Of a stretch of DNA of 64,000 nucleotides, positions 35,580-45,310 are shown piece after piece. Position numbers and translations under genes: made by a program. Source of the stretch: Chryseobacterium oryzae (lineage in GTDB: Bacteria > Bacteroidota > Bacteroidia > Flavobacteriales > Weeksellaceae); contig NZ_CP094529.1 in NCBI RefSeq assembly GCF_022811665.1, positions 2,914,001 to 2,978,000 on the forward strand, in the 5' to 3' direction. Under the pieces are notes generated by a model. That model saw only the letters and a program-made list of their open reading frames with translations. It made no database searches and had not been told where the DNA came from. The first letter of the stretch is position 1; every line of letters begins with the position of its first letter.

Positions 35580-35978
35580 ATGATTTTCCTCTTAGGCTTA
35601 ATGGCAGCTGTGAGTCTTGGATTTGCTCTGCTCATAACATATTTCTGTTTAAAACTCACAAGAAACATCCGCCAATATTGGCTTTATTGGTTATTAAATA
35701 CAATAGTTTTTACCGTTAGTTTTTATATTTCGGTTATAATCACAACATATATTGTATTTGGAGATGTGGATGGCTTATTTGAAAAAGACAGTTTGAAAAT
35801 ATTATTTATGTTGACTTTAGCCCCTTTATCTTTTTGGATTATGAAGCTTTTTAGTCAACGTCTAAAGAAAACTAAATATACATGGTTCAGTAATCTATGT
35901 ATTTTTATTGCTGTTCTCTTTATTTTAATATATTTATTTACAAATATTAACTATTATCTATTTTATGCATTCAAATGA
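35580..35978 (+). CDS. Small multi-pass membrane protein of unknown function
   Basis: This 132-residue protein has about four hydrophobic segments (near 2-24, 35-60, 77-93 and 106-128) separated by short basic loops. No known motif was recognised. It starts after the carbonic-anhydrase terminator, so it is an independent unit, and converges with pth. Length, start and hydrophobic periodicity make it a plausible real gene. Confidence 0.6.
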   Translation: MIFLLGLMAAVSLGFALLITYFCLKLTRNIRQYWLYWLLNTIVFTVSFYISVIITTYIVFGDVDGLFEKDSLKILFMLTLAPLSFWIMKLFSQRLKKTKYTWFSNLCIFIAVLFILIYLFTNINYYLFYAFK

Positions 35979-36003
35979 AAAGGGTTAGCTAGTTTTACAA
36001 CAA

Positions 36004-36567
36004 CTATTTGCCGTTGAACGAAGACATGGTATTATTAATTCCTGCAAAAACAAAAGAAAGACTGGCTTTGGCAAACTTATCTATTCTTTCCGGCAGTTTC
36101 TCGCTTTCTTCGGTATTCCAAACACCTAAAACATAGTCTACCTGTTTTCCTTCTGCAAATTCTGCAGAAATTCCGAAACGCAGCCTTGCATAATTTTGGC
36201 TTTGCAAAACTTCCTGTATATTTTTTAATCCGTTGTGTCCTGCATCAGAACCTTTCATTTTCATGCGTAGAGTCCCAAAAGGCAATACAAGATCATCGGT
36301 AATCACCAAGATATTCTCCATTGGGATATTCTCTTTCTGCATCCAGTATTTTACAGCATTTCCAGATAGATTCATATAGGTATCGGGCTTCAGAACCAGA
36401 ACTTTTCTTCCTTTATATTTGCCTTCTGCCATCCAGCCAAAATTGGTGCTGTTAAAAGGAGCTTCTAAATTTTCGGCGATTTTATCGGCAACTTTAAAAC
36501 CTATATTGTGGCGGGTATTTTCATATTCAGTTCCTTTATTACCTAAACCGACAATTAAATACTTCAT
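36004..36567 (-). CDS. pth: Peptidyl-tRNA hydrolase
   Basis: The ATG at 36567 gives 187 residues starting MKYLIVGLGNKGTEYENTRHNIGF, the hallmark of bacterial Pth, with the catalytic His in TRHNIG. An in-frame start six codons upstream would precede this conserved start and is rejected. Other signatures are LKPDTYMNLSG and GSDAGHNGLKNI. The enzyme recycles peptidyl-tRNAs released from ribosomes and is essential in most bacteria. It is converged upon by the small membrane-protein gene. Its own terminator is not obvious. Confidence 0.97.
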   Translation of the reverse strand: MKYLIVGLGNKGTEYENTRHNIGFKVADKIAENLEAPFNSTNFGWMAEGKYKGRKVLVLKPDTYMNLSGNAVKYWMQKENIPMENILVITDDLVLPFGTLRMKMKGSDAGHNGLKNIQEVLQSQNYARLRFGISAEFAEGKQVDYVLGVWNTEESEKLPERIDKFAKASLSFVFAGINNTMSSFNGK

Positions 36568-36603
36568 GAATTTATTTTTTTGCAAAATTAAGTCTTATTC
36601 AAC

Positions 36604-36634
36604 AAAAAACTCAACCCTAACAGGATTGAGTTTA
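36604..36634 (-). terminator. Intrinsic terminator after the lipoprotein gene
   Basis: CTCAA (36611-36615) with flanking A run pairs with TTGAG (36627-36631). On the minus strand the hairpin ends in a T run. It terminates the minus-strand lipoprotein gene whose stop is at 36654. Confidence 0.75.
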
Positions 36635-36653
36635 AAAAATATTTTAGTTGATG

Positions 36654-37574
36654 TTACATCGGTTTGTAAAAATAATTCACCATGAAACCTTGAGTTACAT
36701 ACGTTTGAGGATCGTATCTGTAATTGGTTGAAAAAACAACCGGCGTAGGAATAGGTACCATTAAATCTGTAATAGAAACTCTTTTAGGGTTATTTGGTGA
36801 TAAAATTAAACTTCTGTCGTCATTAATCTCTGTAGAAATTAGCACAGAAACTTTATATTCGAAAGGCAGTAAAGTATATGCATTTATGTTGGAATCATAA
36901 TTCAAAAATTCAAAATTATACTTCTCTGTTGGTGCATTTAAGGTACTTCCGTTGATAACCCCAATTTCCTTTAAAGTTGAAGAAACATTATCTCCTAAAT
37001 AACTGAAAGTTGCTCTTGAATAATCGGTATATGCAAAAGAACTACCTCCAGCATCCGGACCGTCTTTTTTCAAGATTGTAGCCAGTTTTCCAGTAGTAGA
37101 ACTGTACGTTAAGGTATATATAGATTTTGTTTTAGAGAAAACTACCCATGGTTGAGGCGGTGTTCCCGAAGCTTTTCTGTAAACAGTTCTATTTTCCGAA
37201 ATTAAAGTAAGCTTTCCTAAATTTCCGTATGTGTACTGTTGGGTATAAGAAGTACTGTCGGTATCCAAAACACCATCACCATCAGAATCCAGATAACCGT
37301 TAAAAGTTACTTTACTTATTTTATCACCGCTGTACTCAATCTGAGTTACAGAACCTTTTTCTGTAAGAACTTTCGTTAAAAGAAGACCACTGTACTGATA
37401 TTCTGCAATAGTTCCTGCGTCTGTAACTTCTCTAGACAAAGCTCTCGGCCCAACAAGACCTGTATTGGGGTTCAAATCCAAAAGCGGATCACCTTCCTCA
37501 TTGGTGAGATCTTTACAAGAATTTACAGATGACAAACCTGCTATCAGTAAAACAAAGTAGAAAAGTCTTTTCAT
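36654..37574 (-). CDS. Lipoprotein of unknown function with repeated YxY/GxL-type motifs
   Basis: The ATG at 37574 gives 306 residues with a lipoprotein signal (MKRLFYFVLLIAGLSSVNSC, Cys20). The mature part has recurring short strands such as EYQYSGLLLTKVL, QIEYSGDKISKVTFNG and QYTYGNLGKLTLIS, reminiscent of YD-repeat or DUF4595-type beta-rich lipoproteins of Bacteroidota. An aspartate-rich loop (DSDGDGVLDTD) may bind calcium. It is probably anchored in the outer membrane. Its function is unknown and it has its own terminator. Confidence 0.75.
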   Translation of the reverse strand: MKRLFYFVLLIAGLSSVNSCKDLTNEEGDPLLDLNPNTGLVGPRALSREVTDAGTIAEYQYSGLLLTKVLTEKGSVTQIEYSGDKISKVTFNGYLDSDGDGVLDTDSTSYTQQYTYGNLGKLTLISENRTVYRKASGTPPQPWVVFSKTKSIYTLTYSSTTGKLATILKKDGPDAGGSSFAYTDYSRATFSYLGDNVSSTLKEIGVINGSTLNAPTEKYNFEFLNYDSNINAYTLLPFEYKVSVLISTEINDDRSLILSPNNPKRVSITDLMVPIPTPVVFSTNYRYDPQTYVTQGFMVNYFYKPM

Positions 37575-37813
37575 TTCTAAATGGATTATATAATTTTCCA
37601 CAAATATAATTTTTTTTTGTATAAAAACTATCTTTTTGCAGATATTATCGCAAAAAATACAATAAAAAATAAATGATAAAGCTTGGTAAATAAGTTTTCC
37701 TACCTACATATTTACTTCAAATGCATAAATCTGAAAATCAACCAAATAAATGTCTCACTCGGAAATTAGGCTGATTAAGAATTTTCACGTTACAAGTAAA
37801 AAGCTCTTCATTA

Positions 37814-40800
37814 TCATATTCCCAAAATAGATTTCAGCAAAACATTTACTTCATCTACATTTTTCACTTTATCTTTTCGCATCATGAGCTGATTGCCTTC
37901 TTTAGCCACTTTTTCTTTCAGTTGAGCCTGTGCGGGGTTTTGAGTAAGATAAGAAATAATATGTCTGAATTTATCGGTCTGATAAAATTTATCCTGAGGA
38001 TTTCCCGGAAAATACCCTAAGAATATACCGTTTTTCATCACTATTTTTTCAAAACCTATTTCGGCAGCAAGCCATTTCAGCGCAACACTTTTCAGTAAAT
38101 TAACAGCTTCATCAGGCAAATCTCCAAAACGGTCTTTAAGTTCAGATTCAAATTGATGAAGATCTTTTTCGTTGTCGATTTCTGCCAGTTTTTGGTAAAG
38201 CTGCAACCTCTCTTCAGTACTGGAAACGTAAGAATCGGGTAACATCAGTTCCAAATCTGTATCAATGTTTACTTCTTTTACCGATTTGAATAGTTTTTGT
38301 CTTTCCTCTTCATTTTCGAATAAATTTTCAAAATCTTTATCATCTTTAAGTTCTTCCAATGCTTCCTGCATAAGTTTCTGATAGGTTTCGAAACCCATTT
38401 CATTGATAAATCCGCTCTGTTCACCACCCAACAAATCACCGGCTCCACGAATTTCCAGATCCTTCATCGCAATTTGAAATCCACTGCCCAAATCCGAAAA
38501 CTGTTCTATCGCTTCAAGTCTTTTTCTGGCATCGGAAGTCATCATATCAAAAGGCGGAGTAATAAGGTAGCAAAACGCTTTTCTATTGCTTCGTCCTACT
38601 CTTCCTCTCATCTGGTGGAGATCTGCCATCCCAAAACGCTGTGCATCATTAATGAAAATAGTATTGGCATTAGGAACATCTACTCCACTTTCTACAATGG
38701 TGGTAGAAACCAAAACATCATATTTCCCATCCATAAAATCGAGTACATTCTGCTCAAGCTGTTTACCATCCATTTGTCCGTGACCCGTAATAACTTTTGC
38801 ATCCGGAACCAACCGTTGAATAAGCCCTGCAATATCTTTCAGGTTTTCTACTCTGTTATTGATAAAATATACCTGACCGTCTCTTTGAAGTTCATAAGAC
38901 ACCGCATCGCGAATAATTTCTTCATTAAAGCCAATAATCTGAGTATCTACAGGCTGTCTGTTTGGCGGAGGAGTTTTAATGACCGACAAATCTCTCGCTG
39001 CCATTAAAGAAAACTGAAGTGTTCGCGGAATGGGTGTGGCTGTAAGAGTAAGCGTATCAATATTACTTTTCAGCGTTTTAAGCTTATCTTTTACCGCAAC
39101 TCCAAACTTATGTTCTTCATCTATAATGAGTAATCCTAAATCTTTAAATTTAATTTTTTCTGATGTGAGTTGATGTGTACCAATCACAATATCCAGTTTC
39201 CCGTTTTTTAAACCTTCAATCGTTTCATTTTTCTGCTTTGCAGTTCGGAAGCGGTTCATATAAGAAATATTAACAGGAAAATCTTTCAGTCTTTCTTTAA
39301 AGCTTCTGTAATGCTGAAACGCCAAAATTGTGGTAGGAACCAAAACCGCCACCTGCTTTCCATCGGTTGCAGCTTTAAAAGCAGCTCTAATAGCAACTTC
39401 AGTTTTACCAAAACCAACATCACCACATACCAAACGATCCATAACGCCTTCATTTTCCATATCATTCTTCACATCGATGGTCGCTTTTTCCTGATCTGGA
39501 GTATCTTCGTAGACAAAGCTTGCCTCCAACTCATTCTGCAGATAAGAATCCGGACTGAATGCGAAGCCTCTTGCTGTTTTTCTTTCGGCATAAAGTTTTA
39601 TCAGGTCGAAAGCAATCTGCTTAACTTTGGCTTTAGTTTTCTGTTTTAGAGATTTCCAGGCAGGAGATCCCAGTTTACTTAAAACAACTTCTTTTCCGTC
39701 TGGACCGTTGTATTTGGAAATTTTGTGTAAAGAATGAATACTCACATAGAGTAAATCTCCATTTTTATAGGTAAGTTTGAAACATTCCTGAATTTTACCA
39801 TCATTATTTACTTTCACCAATCCCATGAATTTACCAATTCCATGGTCGATATGGGCAATATAATCTCCCACTTTTAAAGACATTAAATCCTTCAATGTTA
39901 ACTGCTCAGATTTCGCAAAAGCATTTTTTGCTTTGTACCTTTGGTAACGGTCGAAAATCTGATGATCGGTATACACCAGAATTTTATGATCCTGATCTAA
40001 AAACCCCTCATGCAGTTCAGATTTAAAGCTTTTAAAAGAAATTTGATGTCCAAGTTCTTCAAAAATAGATTCGAGTCTGTCTTTTTGCTTTTCTGTGGAA
40101 AAAGAAATCCATAAATCGTAGCCATCATCATGTTTCTCGCGGAGATTTTCGATGAGCATTTCAAAATTCTTATGGAAAGAAGGCTGAGTGGTTTGGTTTA
40201 ATTTTAATTCAGTCGATTTCAAATTTTCTATGCCAACACTACTAAAATCGATTGTTTTGAATTTCTTATAATCAAACAAAAACTCTTCATCCGAAATAAA
40301 AAGTTCCTGCGGAGTTCTGTGAGAAATATCTTTATTTAAACCTTCATATTTCTCTAATGCTTTTTCGTAGAAAGATTTAATTTTCTGAAGCCCAACTACC
40401 GCATTTTTAGAAATAATTACCGAATCTTGAGGAAGAATTTCCAGTAAAGAAACCTTTGTACCCGACACTGAGAAATTCATATTGGAAACCAACTGAAAAC
40501 CGTCTACTTTATCTACTGAAAGCTGAGTTTCTATATCGAAAGTTTTTATACTTTCTACTTCGTTGCCGAAAAATGTAATTCTGTAAGGCTTTTCGTTGGA
40601 AAAAGAAAAAACATCTACAATCCCGCCTCGAACAGAAAATTCTCCGGGCTCGGAAACAAAATCGGTCTGCTGGAACTGATAATGGTTCAACAGTTCATCA
40701 ACAAAATCAAAATCCAGATGATCTCCAGTTTTTATATGATGCGAAATGGCTTTAAAATCTTCTTTTTTAAGAACTTTTTCAGATAAAGCACCCATAAAAG

Positions 40801-41176
40801 CTACAATTACTTTAGGCGACTTTTCAGAATTTATTTTATTGAGAACTTCGGTTCGCAAAACAAGATTTGCATTCTGTGTTTTCTCGATTTGATAGGGTTC
40901 GAGGTGAGTCGCCGGAAAATAAAGTACGTTTTCATTACCGAGCAAATCTTCCATTTCTGTATTTGCATACAATGCCTCTTCTTTTTCATCCAAGAGAAAA
41001 AGAACCGTTTTGTTCTGGGTAAGAAAAACTTCTGCCGCAAAAATAGAAGAAGCAGAACCTGCACTACCCTTTACTGAAAGATGAGTATTATTTTCTAAAG
41101 AATGCAAAATTTCTTTTCCAAATTCTTTTTTTAACAAATCGGGCAAAAATTTTTCGCTGATGTTTTTTAGCTGCAT
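37814..41176 (-). CDS. mfd: Transcription-repair coupling factor Mfd
   Basis: The ATG at 41176 gives 1120 residues beginning [19 protein letters not shown]; the frame is open 47 codons further but with non-conserved sequence. Order of parts: UvrB-like N-terminal domain ([20 protein letters not shown] and [10 protein letters not shown]), CarD-like RNA polymerase-interacting domain ([17 protein letters not shown], near 430), and RecG-like helicase (Walker [12 protein letters not shown] near 585, [10 protein letters not shown] near 685, QMRGRVGRS). A C-terminal TRCF domain closes the protein. Mfd removes stalled RNA polymerase and recruits UvrA to lesions. Confidence 0.97.
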   Translation of the reverse strand: MQLKNISEKFLPDLLKKEFGKEILHSLENNTHLSVKGSAGSASSIFAAEVFLTQNKTVLFLLDEKEEALYANTEMEDLLGNENVLYFPATHLEPYQIEKTQNANLVLRTEVLNKINSEKSPKVIVAFMGALSEKVLKKEDFKAISHHIKTGDHLDFDFVDELLNHYQFQQTDFVSEPGEFSVRGGIVDVFSFSNEKPYRITFFGNEVESIKTFDIETQLSVDKVDGFQLVSNMNFSVSGTKVSLLEILPQDSVIISKNAVVGLQKIKSFYEKALEKYEGLNKDISHRTPQELFISDEEFLFDYKKFKTIDFSSVGIENLKSTELKLNQTTQPSFHKNFEMLIENLREKHDDGYDLWISFSTEKQKDRLESIFEELGHQISFKSFKSELHEGFLDQDHKILVYTDHQIFDRYQRYKAKNAFAKSEQLTLKDLMSLKVGDYIAHIDHGIGKFMGLVKVNNDGKIQECFKLTYKNGDLLYVSIHSLHKISKYNGPDGKEVVLSKLGSPAWKSLKQKTKAKVKQIAFDLIKLYAERKTARGFAFSPDSYLQNELEASFVYEDTPDQEKATIDVKNDMENEGVMDRLVCGDVGFGKTEVAIRAAFKAATDGKQVAVLVPTTILAFQHYRSFKERLKDFPVNISYMNRFRTAKQKNETIEGLKNGKLDIVIGTHQLTSEKIKFKDLGLLIIDEEHKFGVAVKDKLKTLKSNIDTLTLTATPIPRTLQFSLMAARDLSVIKTPPPNRQPVDTQIIGFNEEIIRDAVSYELQRDGQVYFINNRVENLKDIAGLIQRLVPDAKVITGHGQMDGKQLEQNVLDFMDGKYDVLVSTTIVESGVDVPNANTIFINDAQRFGMADLHQMRGRVGRSNRKAFCYLITPPFDMMTSDARKRLEAIEQFSDLGSGFQIAMKDLEIRGAGDLLGGEQSGFINEMGFETYQKLMQEALEELKDDKDFENLFENEEERQKLFKSVKEVNIDTDLELMLPDSYVSSTEERLQLYQKLAEIDNEKDLHQFESELKDRFGDLPDEAVNLLKSVALKWLAAEIGFEKIVMKNGIFLGYFPGNPQDKFYQTDKFRHIISYLTQNPAQAQLKEKVAKEGNQLMMRKDKVKNVDEVNVLLKSILGI

Positions 41177-41413
41177 AGATAATTTGTAAAAACGACAAAA
41201 ACGATTTCGGAGAACTTCCCGAAACCGTGCAAATATCATACAAAGGTAACAGTTTATTTTAAAATGATAAGATTTTCCAAAAAAGAGCCGATGTATAGAA
41301 ATCATCTTAAAATTCAACCAAAATATTAGAATTTAAGTTAAAAAAGTAAACCAAAATATTTTTTAGGCATACAATTTGAAAACCCTATACCACTAACCGA
41401 AAAAATAAATATT

Positions 41414-41803
41414 ATGAAAAATGTATTCAAAATTTTAGGAGTGTTCGTACTTCTATTTGCTTTAACTTCGATTACTTCATGCAGTAGAGACGACGATCCT
41501 GCAGATAACGATTTTTTTGCAGGCACTTACAAAGGCAGCATATCTTACAAAGACAGTTCTAACGATATTGCTACGGATACCGGAGAAGTTTTTGTTACAA
41601 AAATCGCCAGCGGAACAAAATACAACTTCCGATTCTCTAACAGCATTCCCGATCTGAACGGTCTTCAATTTGAAAAACAAGGAGATAATTCTTTGGTAAT
41701 GGTGGGATCTAATGCTTTAGTATATGTAAGAATAGACAATAAAGAATTAAAAATATACTATAAGGCTGACGGTAAAACTTGGACAGCCAATTGCACCAGA
41801 TAA
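41414..41803 (+). CDS. Small lipoprotein of unknown function
   Basis: This 129-residue protein has a lipoprotein signal (FVLLFALTSITSC, Cys23) followed by the acidic SRDDDPADNDFF often seen after the cysteine in Bacteroidota surface lipoproteins. The body reads as a small beta-rich domain (FAGTYKGSISYKDSS, TKYNFRFSNSI, LVYVRIDNKELKIYYKADGKTW) like lipocalin-type lipoproteins. It is divergent from mfd and closed by an intrinsic terminator. No function can be assigned. Confidence 0.78.
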   Translation: MKNVFKILGVFVLLFALTSITSCSRDDDPADNDFFAGTYKGSISYKDSSNDIATDTGEVFVTKIASGTKYNFRFSNSIPDLNGLQFEKQGDNSLVMVGSNALVYVRIDNKELKIYYKADGKTWTANCTR

Positions 41804-41823
41804 TAAAACATTCTTGATACATG

Positions 41824-41857
41824 AAAATCCATCTCATATTTGAAGATGGATTTTTAT
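41824..41857 (+). terminator. Intrinsic terminator after the lipoprotein gene
   Basis: AAAATCCATCT (41824-41834) pairs with AGATGGATTTT (41844-41854) around a 9-base loop and ends in T, 21 bases after the stop of the lipoprotein gene. Confidence 0.85.
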
Positions 41858-41961
41858 TTACAGCAAATCTTAATATGTTATAAAATTTGGTTAAGAAAAT
41901 GAAATTAAATTTTTTCTATTGAAATTTTATCTAAATTTACTCTTGTAAAATATAAAAACAA

Positions 41962-42219
41962 ATGAAAAAATTCTTAACAGCAATGTCTATCGTATTAGGA
42001 CTTGGACTTGCTTCCGCTCAACAAGTAGCTCCAGCTGCTAAAACAGCCAACAAAACTACTACTACAAAACAGGTAAAACCTGCAAAAGCTGTACAAACTC
42101 CTGCTGCAAAACCAGCAGTAAAACTGAAAAAAGACGGAACACCAGATAAAAGGTATAAAGAAAACCAAAAACTGAAAAAAGACGGTACTCCGGATAAAAG
42201 ATTTAAAGTTAACAAATAA
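41962..42219 (+). CDS. Small secreted basic protein with two 16-residue C-terminal repeats
   Basis: This 85-residue protein starts with a signal peptide (MKKFLTAMSIVLGLGLASAQ, cleavage likely after ASA). A linker rich in Ala, Lys and Thr follows, then two consecutive 16-codon units (residues 54-69 and 70-85) of the form KLKKDGTPDKRYKENQ and KLKKDGTPDKRFKVNK. The mature protein is strongly basic and probably periplasmic or surface exposed. The DGTPDKR motif is seen in short repetitive proteins of Chryseobacterium relatives, but no function is known to me. It has its own terminator. Confidence 0.75.
   Translation: MKKFLTAMSIVLGLGLASAQQVAPAAKTANKTTTTKQVKPAKAVQTPAAKPAVKLKKDGTPDKRYKENQKLKKDGTPDKRFKVNK
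42121..42216 (+). repeat. Two tandem 48-base units inside the small secreted protein gene
   Basis: Units at 42121-42168 and 42169-42216 both start AAACTGAAAAAAGACGG and encode the two C-terminal 16-residue repeats. Differences are mostly at third codon positions plus a few near the unit end, so the duplication is old and the protein sequence has been kept. Confidence 0.85.
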
Positions 42220-42220
42220 A

Positions 42221-42257
42221 AAAAAGCTGATTCAGATTTTGAATCAGCTTTTTTTTA
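42221..42257. terminator. Bidirectional intrinsic terminator between converging genes
   Basis: AAAAAGCTGATTC (42221-42233) pairs perfectly with GAATCAGCTTTTT (42241-42253) around a 7-base loop, with A and T runs on either side. It serves the small secreted protein gene and the converging trpS. Confidence 0.9.
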
Positions 42258-42270
42258 AGTAATTATTGTT

Positions 42271-43239
42271 CTAAATTCCCAAACTCTCTCTAACTCTTTT
42301 CATTGTTTCGGTAGCAATTACTCGGGTTTTTTCGGCTCCTTCCTGAAGTTTTGCTTCCAATTCGCTAAGATTATTCATGTAATATGAGAAAAGTTCTCTT
42401 TCCTGAGCAAACTTCACTAAAATTAAATCTAAAAGTTCTTTTTTAGCATGTCCATAACCAAAATTACCTGCTTCATATTTTGCTCTTAATTCTTCAGTCT
42501 GTTCAGGGGTTGCGATGAGTTCGTAGATGGCAAATGTCTTATCTGTTGAAGGATCTTTAGGCTCTTCCAGTGTTTTAGAATCACTCTCTATGCTCATCAC
42601 CTGCTTTTTCAGTTCTTTTTCTGGCAAAAATATATTAATAATATTCCCTCTGGATTTAGACATTTTGTGACCGTCTGTCCCGGGAACATATTTCGTACTT
42701 TCCTGAAGTTCAGATTGAGGCAATACAAAAACTTCTCCCATCTGATTATTAAATCGAGAAGCAACATCGCGGGCAATTTCCAAATGCTGCAACTGATCTT
42801 TTCCTACAGGAACAATTTCGGCATCATACAATAAAATATCTGCTGCCATAAGAATAGGATATGTAAACAAACCTGCATTAACATCCTGCAAACGGTCTGC
42901 TTTATCTTTAAATGAATGTGCTAATGTAAGTCTCTGGTAAGGAAAAAAACATGATAAATGCCAAGAAAGTTCACAGGTTTCCGGGATGTCGCTCTGTCTG
43001 TAAAAATATGTTTTTTCTGTATCTAATCCGCAGGCAAGCCAAGCTGCAGCAATCTCGTAAGTATTCTGTTTCAGTTCTTTTGCATCTTTAATCTGGGTAA
43101 GAGAGTGAAGATTGGCAATAAATAAAAACGATTCGTTTCCTTCCTTTTTAGAAAGTTCAATTGCAGGAATAATTGCACCTAACAAATTCCCTAGATGCGG
43201 TGTTCCGGTGGCTTGTATGCCGGTAAGAATTCTTGACAT
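42271..43239 (-). CDS. trpS: Tryptophanyl-tRNA synthetase
   Basis: This 322-residue class I synthetase has the HIGH-type motif TPHLGNLLGA (13-22) and the KMSKS loop HKMSKSRGN near residue 193. GIQATG at the N-terminus and PVGKDQLQHLEIARD for ATP and tryptophan binding also fit bacterial TrpRS. It charges tRNA-Trp in the cytoplasm. Length is normal. It lies downstream of serS on the same strand but a terminator between them implies a separate unit. Confidence 0.97.
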   Translation of the reverse strand: MSRILTGIQATGTPHLGNLLGAIIPAIELSKKEGNESFLFIANLHSLTQIKDAKELKQNTYEIAAAWLACGLDTEKTYFYRQSDIPETCELSWHLSCFFPYQRLTLAHSFKDKADRLQDVNAGLFTYPILMAADILLYDAEIVPVGKDQLQHLEIARDVASRFNNQMGEVFVLPQSELQESTKYVPGTDGHKMSKSRGNIINIFLPEKELKKQVMSIESDSKTLEEPKDPSTDKTFAIYELIATPEQTEELRAKYEAGNFGYGHAKKELLDLILVKFAQERELFSYYMNNLSELEAKLQEGAEKTRVIATETMKRVRESLGI

Positions 43240-43362
43240 TGTTTAATATGGGTATTTAAAATTTAAATGAATTACAAATTTAATATGTTTACAAAACTTT
43301 CGGGCATATTTTTAAAACAAAGTTTATAAACAATCGTTGTTGATCTCAATCTGTATGGCAAA

Positions 43363-43392
43363 CAAAAAAGGCTGCCATTACAGCAACCTTTA
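43363..43392 (-). terminator. Intrinsic terminator after serS
   Basis: On the minus strand AAAGG-TGC pairs with GCA-CCTTT (one mismatch) between 43392 and 43367 and ends in a T run. It lies 21 bases after the serS stop. Confidence 0.7.
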
Positions 43393-43412
43393 TATTTTAT
43401 AATGAAAACCTC

Positions 43413-44681
43413 TTAGTTGATTAAATCGAATTTTGCGTATTCTGCAATCTTCTTAGGAAGTCTGATGCCTTCTTCCGTTTGGTTGTTTTCTAATAAAGCT
43501 GCCATAATTCTCGGTAATGCCATTGCTGAACCATTTAGGGTATGAACAAGCTGAGATTTCCCGTCTGCTTTATAACGGCACTTCAACCTGTTTGCCTGGA
43601 AAGTTTCAAAATTGGAAACAGAACTTACTTCCAGCCATTTTTCCTGAGCGGCACTCCATACTTCAAAATCGTAAGTCATTGCAGAAGCGAAGCCTGTGTC
43701 TCCTCCACACAATCTTAAAACTCTGTAAGGCAGTTCTAAATCTTCAAGAATACTTTTTATATGCCCTACCATCTCTTCCAAAACGGCATAAGAGTTTTCT
43801 GGTTTTTCTATTCTTACGATTTCTACCTTTTCAAACTGGTGCAAACGATTTAATCCTCTTACATGAGCTCCGTAACTTCCAGCTTCTCTTCTGTAACACT
43901 GAGAAAATGCTGTATTTTTTATCGGCAGATCTTTTTCGTCCAACAGAACATCGCGATACAAATTAGTAACCGGAACTTCAGCAGTTGGAATTAAATATAA
44001 ATCGTCTGCCTGAATGTAATACATTTGGCCTTCTTTATCCGGTAATTGCCCTGTTCCGTATCCTGAAGCTTCATTCACTACATGAGGCGGATTTACCTCC
44101 AGATAACCTGCATCAACATTTTTGTCTAAGAAATACTGAACTAAGGCTCTCTGTAATCTGGCTCCTTTTCCAAAATAAACCGGAAATCCTGCACCTGCGA
44201 TTTTTACGCCCAATTCAAAATCGATGAGATTATATTTCTTTGCCAATTCCCAGTGAGGAATAGCACCATCTCCCAATCCTTCTACATCATGAGACTGATA
44301 AATTGTTTCATTATCCTCGGCAGTAGCTCCATTTTTCACCAGTTCGTTGGGAATATTGGGAATTTGATATAGAATATCTAATAAAGCTTTTTCTTTTACC
44401 TCTAACTGAGACTGTAATTCTTTGCTCGATTCTTTAAATTGTGCTGTTTTAGATTTTGATGCTTCAGCTTCTTCTTTTTTCCCTTCTTTCATTAAGAGAC
44501 CGATTTCTTTAGAAATTTTGTTAATCTCTGAAAGCTGAGAGTCTAATTCGAACTGAATTTTTTTTCTCTGTTCATCTGTAGCGATAGCCTCATCTACCAG
44601 CTCAAGATTTTTGAACTGTCTTTTTTTAAGACCTTCTAAAACGCGTTCTTTATTATCGCGCAAAAAATTAACCTGTAACAT
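43413..44681 (-). CDS. serS: Seryl-tRNA synthetase
   Basis: This 422-residue class II synthetase has an N-terminal coiled-coil arm that holds the tRNA (about residues 30-100, rich in Lys and Glu). The catalytic domain follows with motif 2 FSQCYRREAGSYGAHVRGLNR and motif 3 NGSAMALPRIMAALLEN. It charges tRNA-Ser, and also tRNA-Sec where present. Length and motifs match bacterial SerRS. It is followed by its own terminator. Confidence 0.97.
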   Translation of the reverse strand: MLQVNFLRDNKERVLEGLKKRQFKNLELVDEAIATDEQRKKIQFELDSQLSEINKISKEIGLLMKEGKKEEAEASKSKTAQFKESSKELQSQLEVKEKALLDILYQIPNIPNELVKNGATAEDNETIYQSHDVEGLGDGAIPHWELAKKYNLIDFELGVKIAGAGFPVYFGKGARLQRALVQYFLDKNVDAGYLEVNPPHVVNEASGYGTGQLPDKEGQMYYIQADDLYLIPTAEVPVTNLYRDVLLDEKDLPIKNTAFSQCYRREAGSYGAHVRGLNRLHQFEKVEIVRIEKPENSYAVLEEMVGHIKSILEDLELPYRVLRLCGGDTGFASAMTYDFEVWSAAQEKWLEVSSVSNFETFQANRLKCRYKADGKSQLVHTLNGSAMALPRIMAALLENNQTEEGIRLPKKIAEYAKFDLIN

Positions 44682-44768
44682 TTTTGTTGTTGGGTATTAG
44701 ATGTTTATTGTTGGTTGTTTTTAAGACATATATCAAACGTCTTCCAACAGAATTGTGCAAATTTAAGA

Positions 44769-45275
44769 TTATTTTATGATTGTAACCACATTCGGCTGAT
44801 CTGGAATTTTTGTAAACTTCAAAGATTTATTAAAATATACCTGAGAAACTTCAAAAACCGAAGGAGTCATTCTGTAAAATATCTGTAATGTATCGATATC
44901 CACAGGAGCAAACTGTGTGGCAGATAATTTTTTAGTGAGCGAAACCTGAATTTCGGATCTGTAAATTTTACTTCCATCTGAAGATTCAGACACGAATTCT
45001 CTTGTAGCTCCTGCCAAATACTCCATATAAAAAGTAGAATCTGAAAGCATAGATCTGGTAAAATTAACATTCGCAATATCACTAGATGCCAGTTCATCAT
45101 TCCAAATTATTCCGGAATAAGACCCCACTTTTACAGGATTTACCAAATCGTTTCCTGCACTGTCTTTCATGAAAATCTGCAGTTTCTGATCTACTTTCTG
45201 CAAAGAGTCGTCATCACTTCCACAGCTTAAAAGTGTAAGACCTATCAAAATATAAACAAGAAAATATTTCTTCAT
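44769..45275 (-). CDS. Small lipoprotein of unknown function
   Basis: The ATG at 45275 gives 168 residues with a lipoprotein signal MKKYFLVYILIGLTLLSCGS (Cys18) and the acidic DDDS after it. An upstream in-frame start would overlap the end of the AsnB-type gene and spoil the signal peptide. The mature part is beta-rich with no recognised domain. It lies 35 bases after the AsnB-type gene on the same strand, so it could be read through from that cluster, but nothing links it to glycan synthesis. Confidence 0.75.
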   Translation of the reverse strand: MKKYFLVYILIGLTLLSCGSDDDSLQKVDQKLQIFMKDSAGNDLVNPVKVGSYSGIIWNDELASSDIANVNFTRSMLSDSTFYMEYLAGATREFVSESSDGSKIYRSEIQVSLTKKLSATQFAPVDIDTLQIFYRMTPSVFEVSQVYFNKSLKFTKIPDQPNVVTIIK

Positions 45276-45310
45276 TACGTGCAAAGGTAAAATTTTAATA
45301 AAAAAGTTCA

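Noticed and set aside
38474..39007. Plus-strand frame of 177 codons inside mfd
   Set aside because: It is antisense to the helicase region of mfd, whose conserved motifs lie in the other strand; no start signal or family match.
43517..43966. Plus-strand frame of 149 codons inside serS
   Set aside because: It is antisense to catalytic motifs of seryl-tRNA synthetase; no domain recognised.
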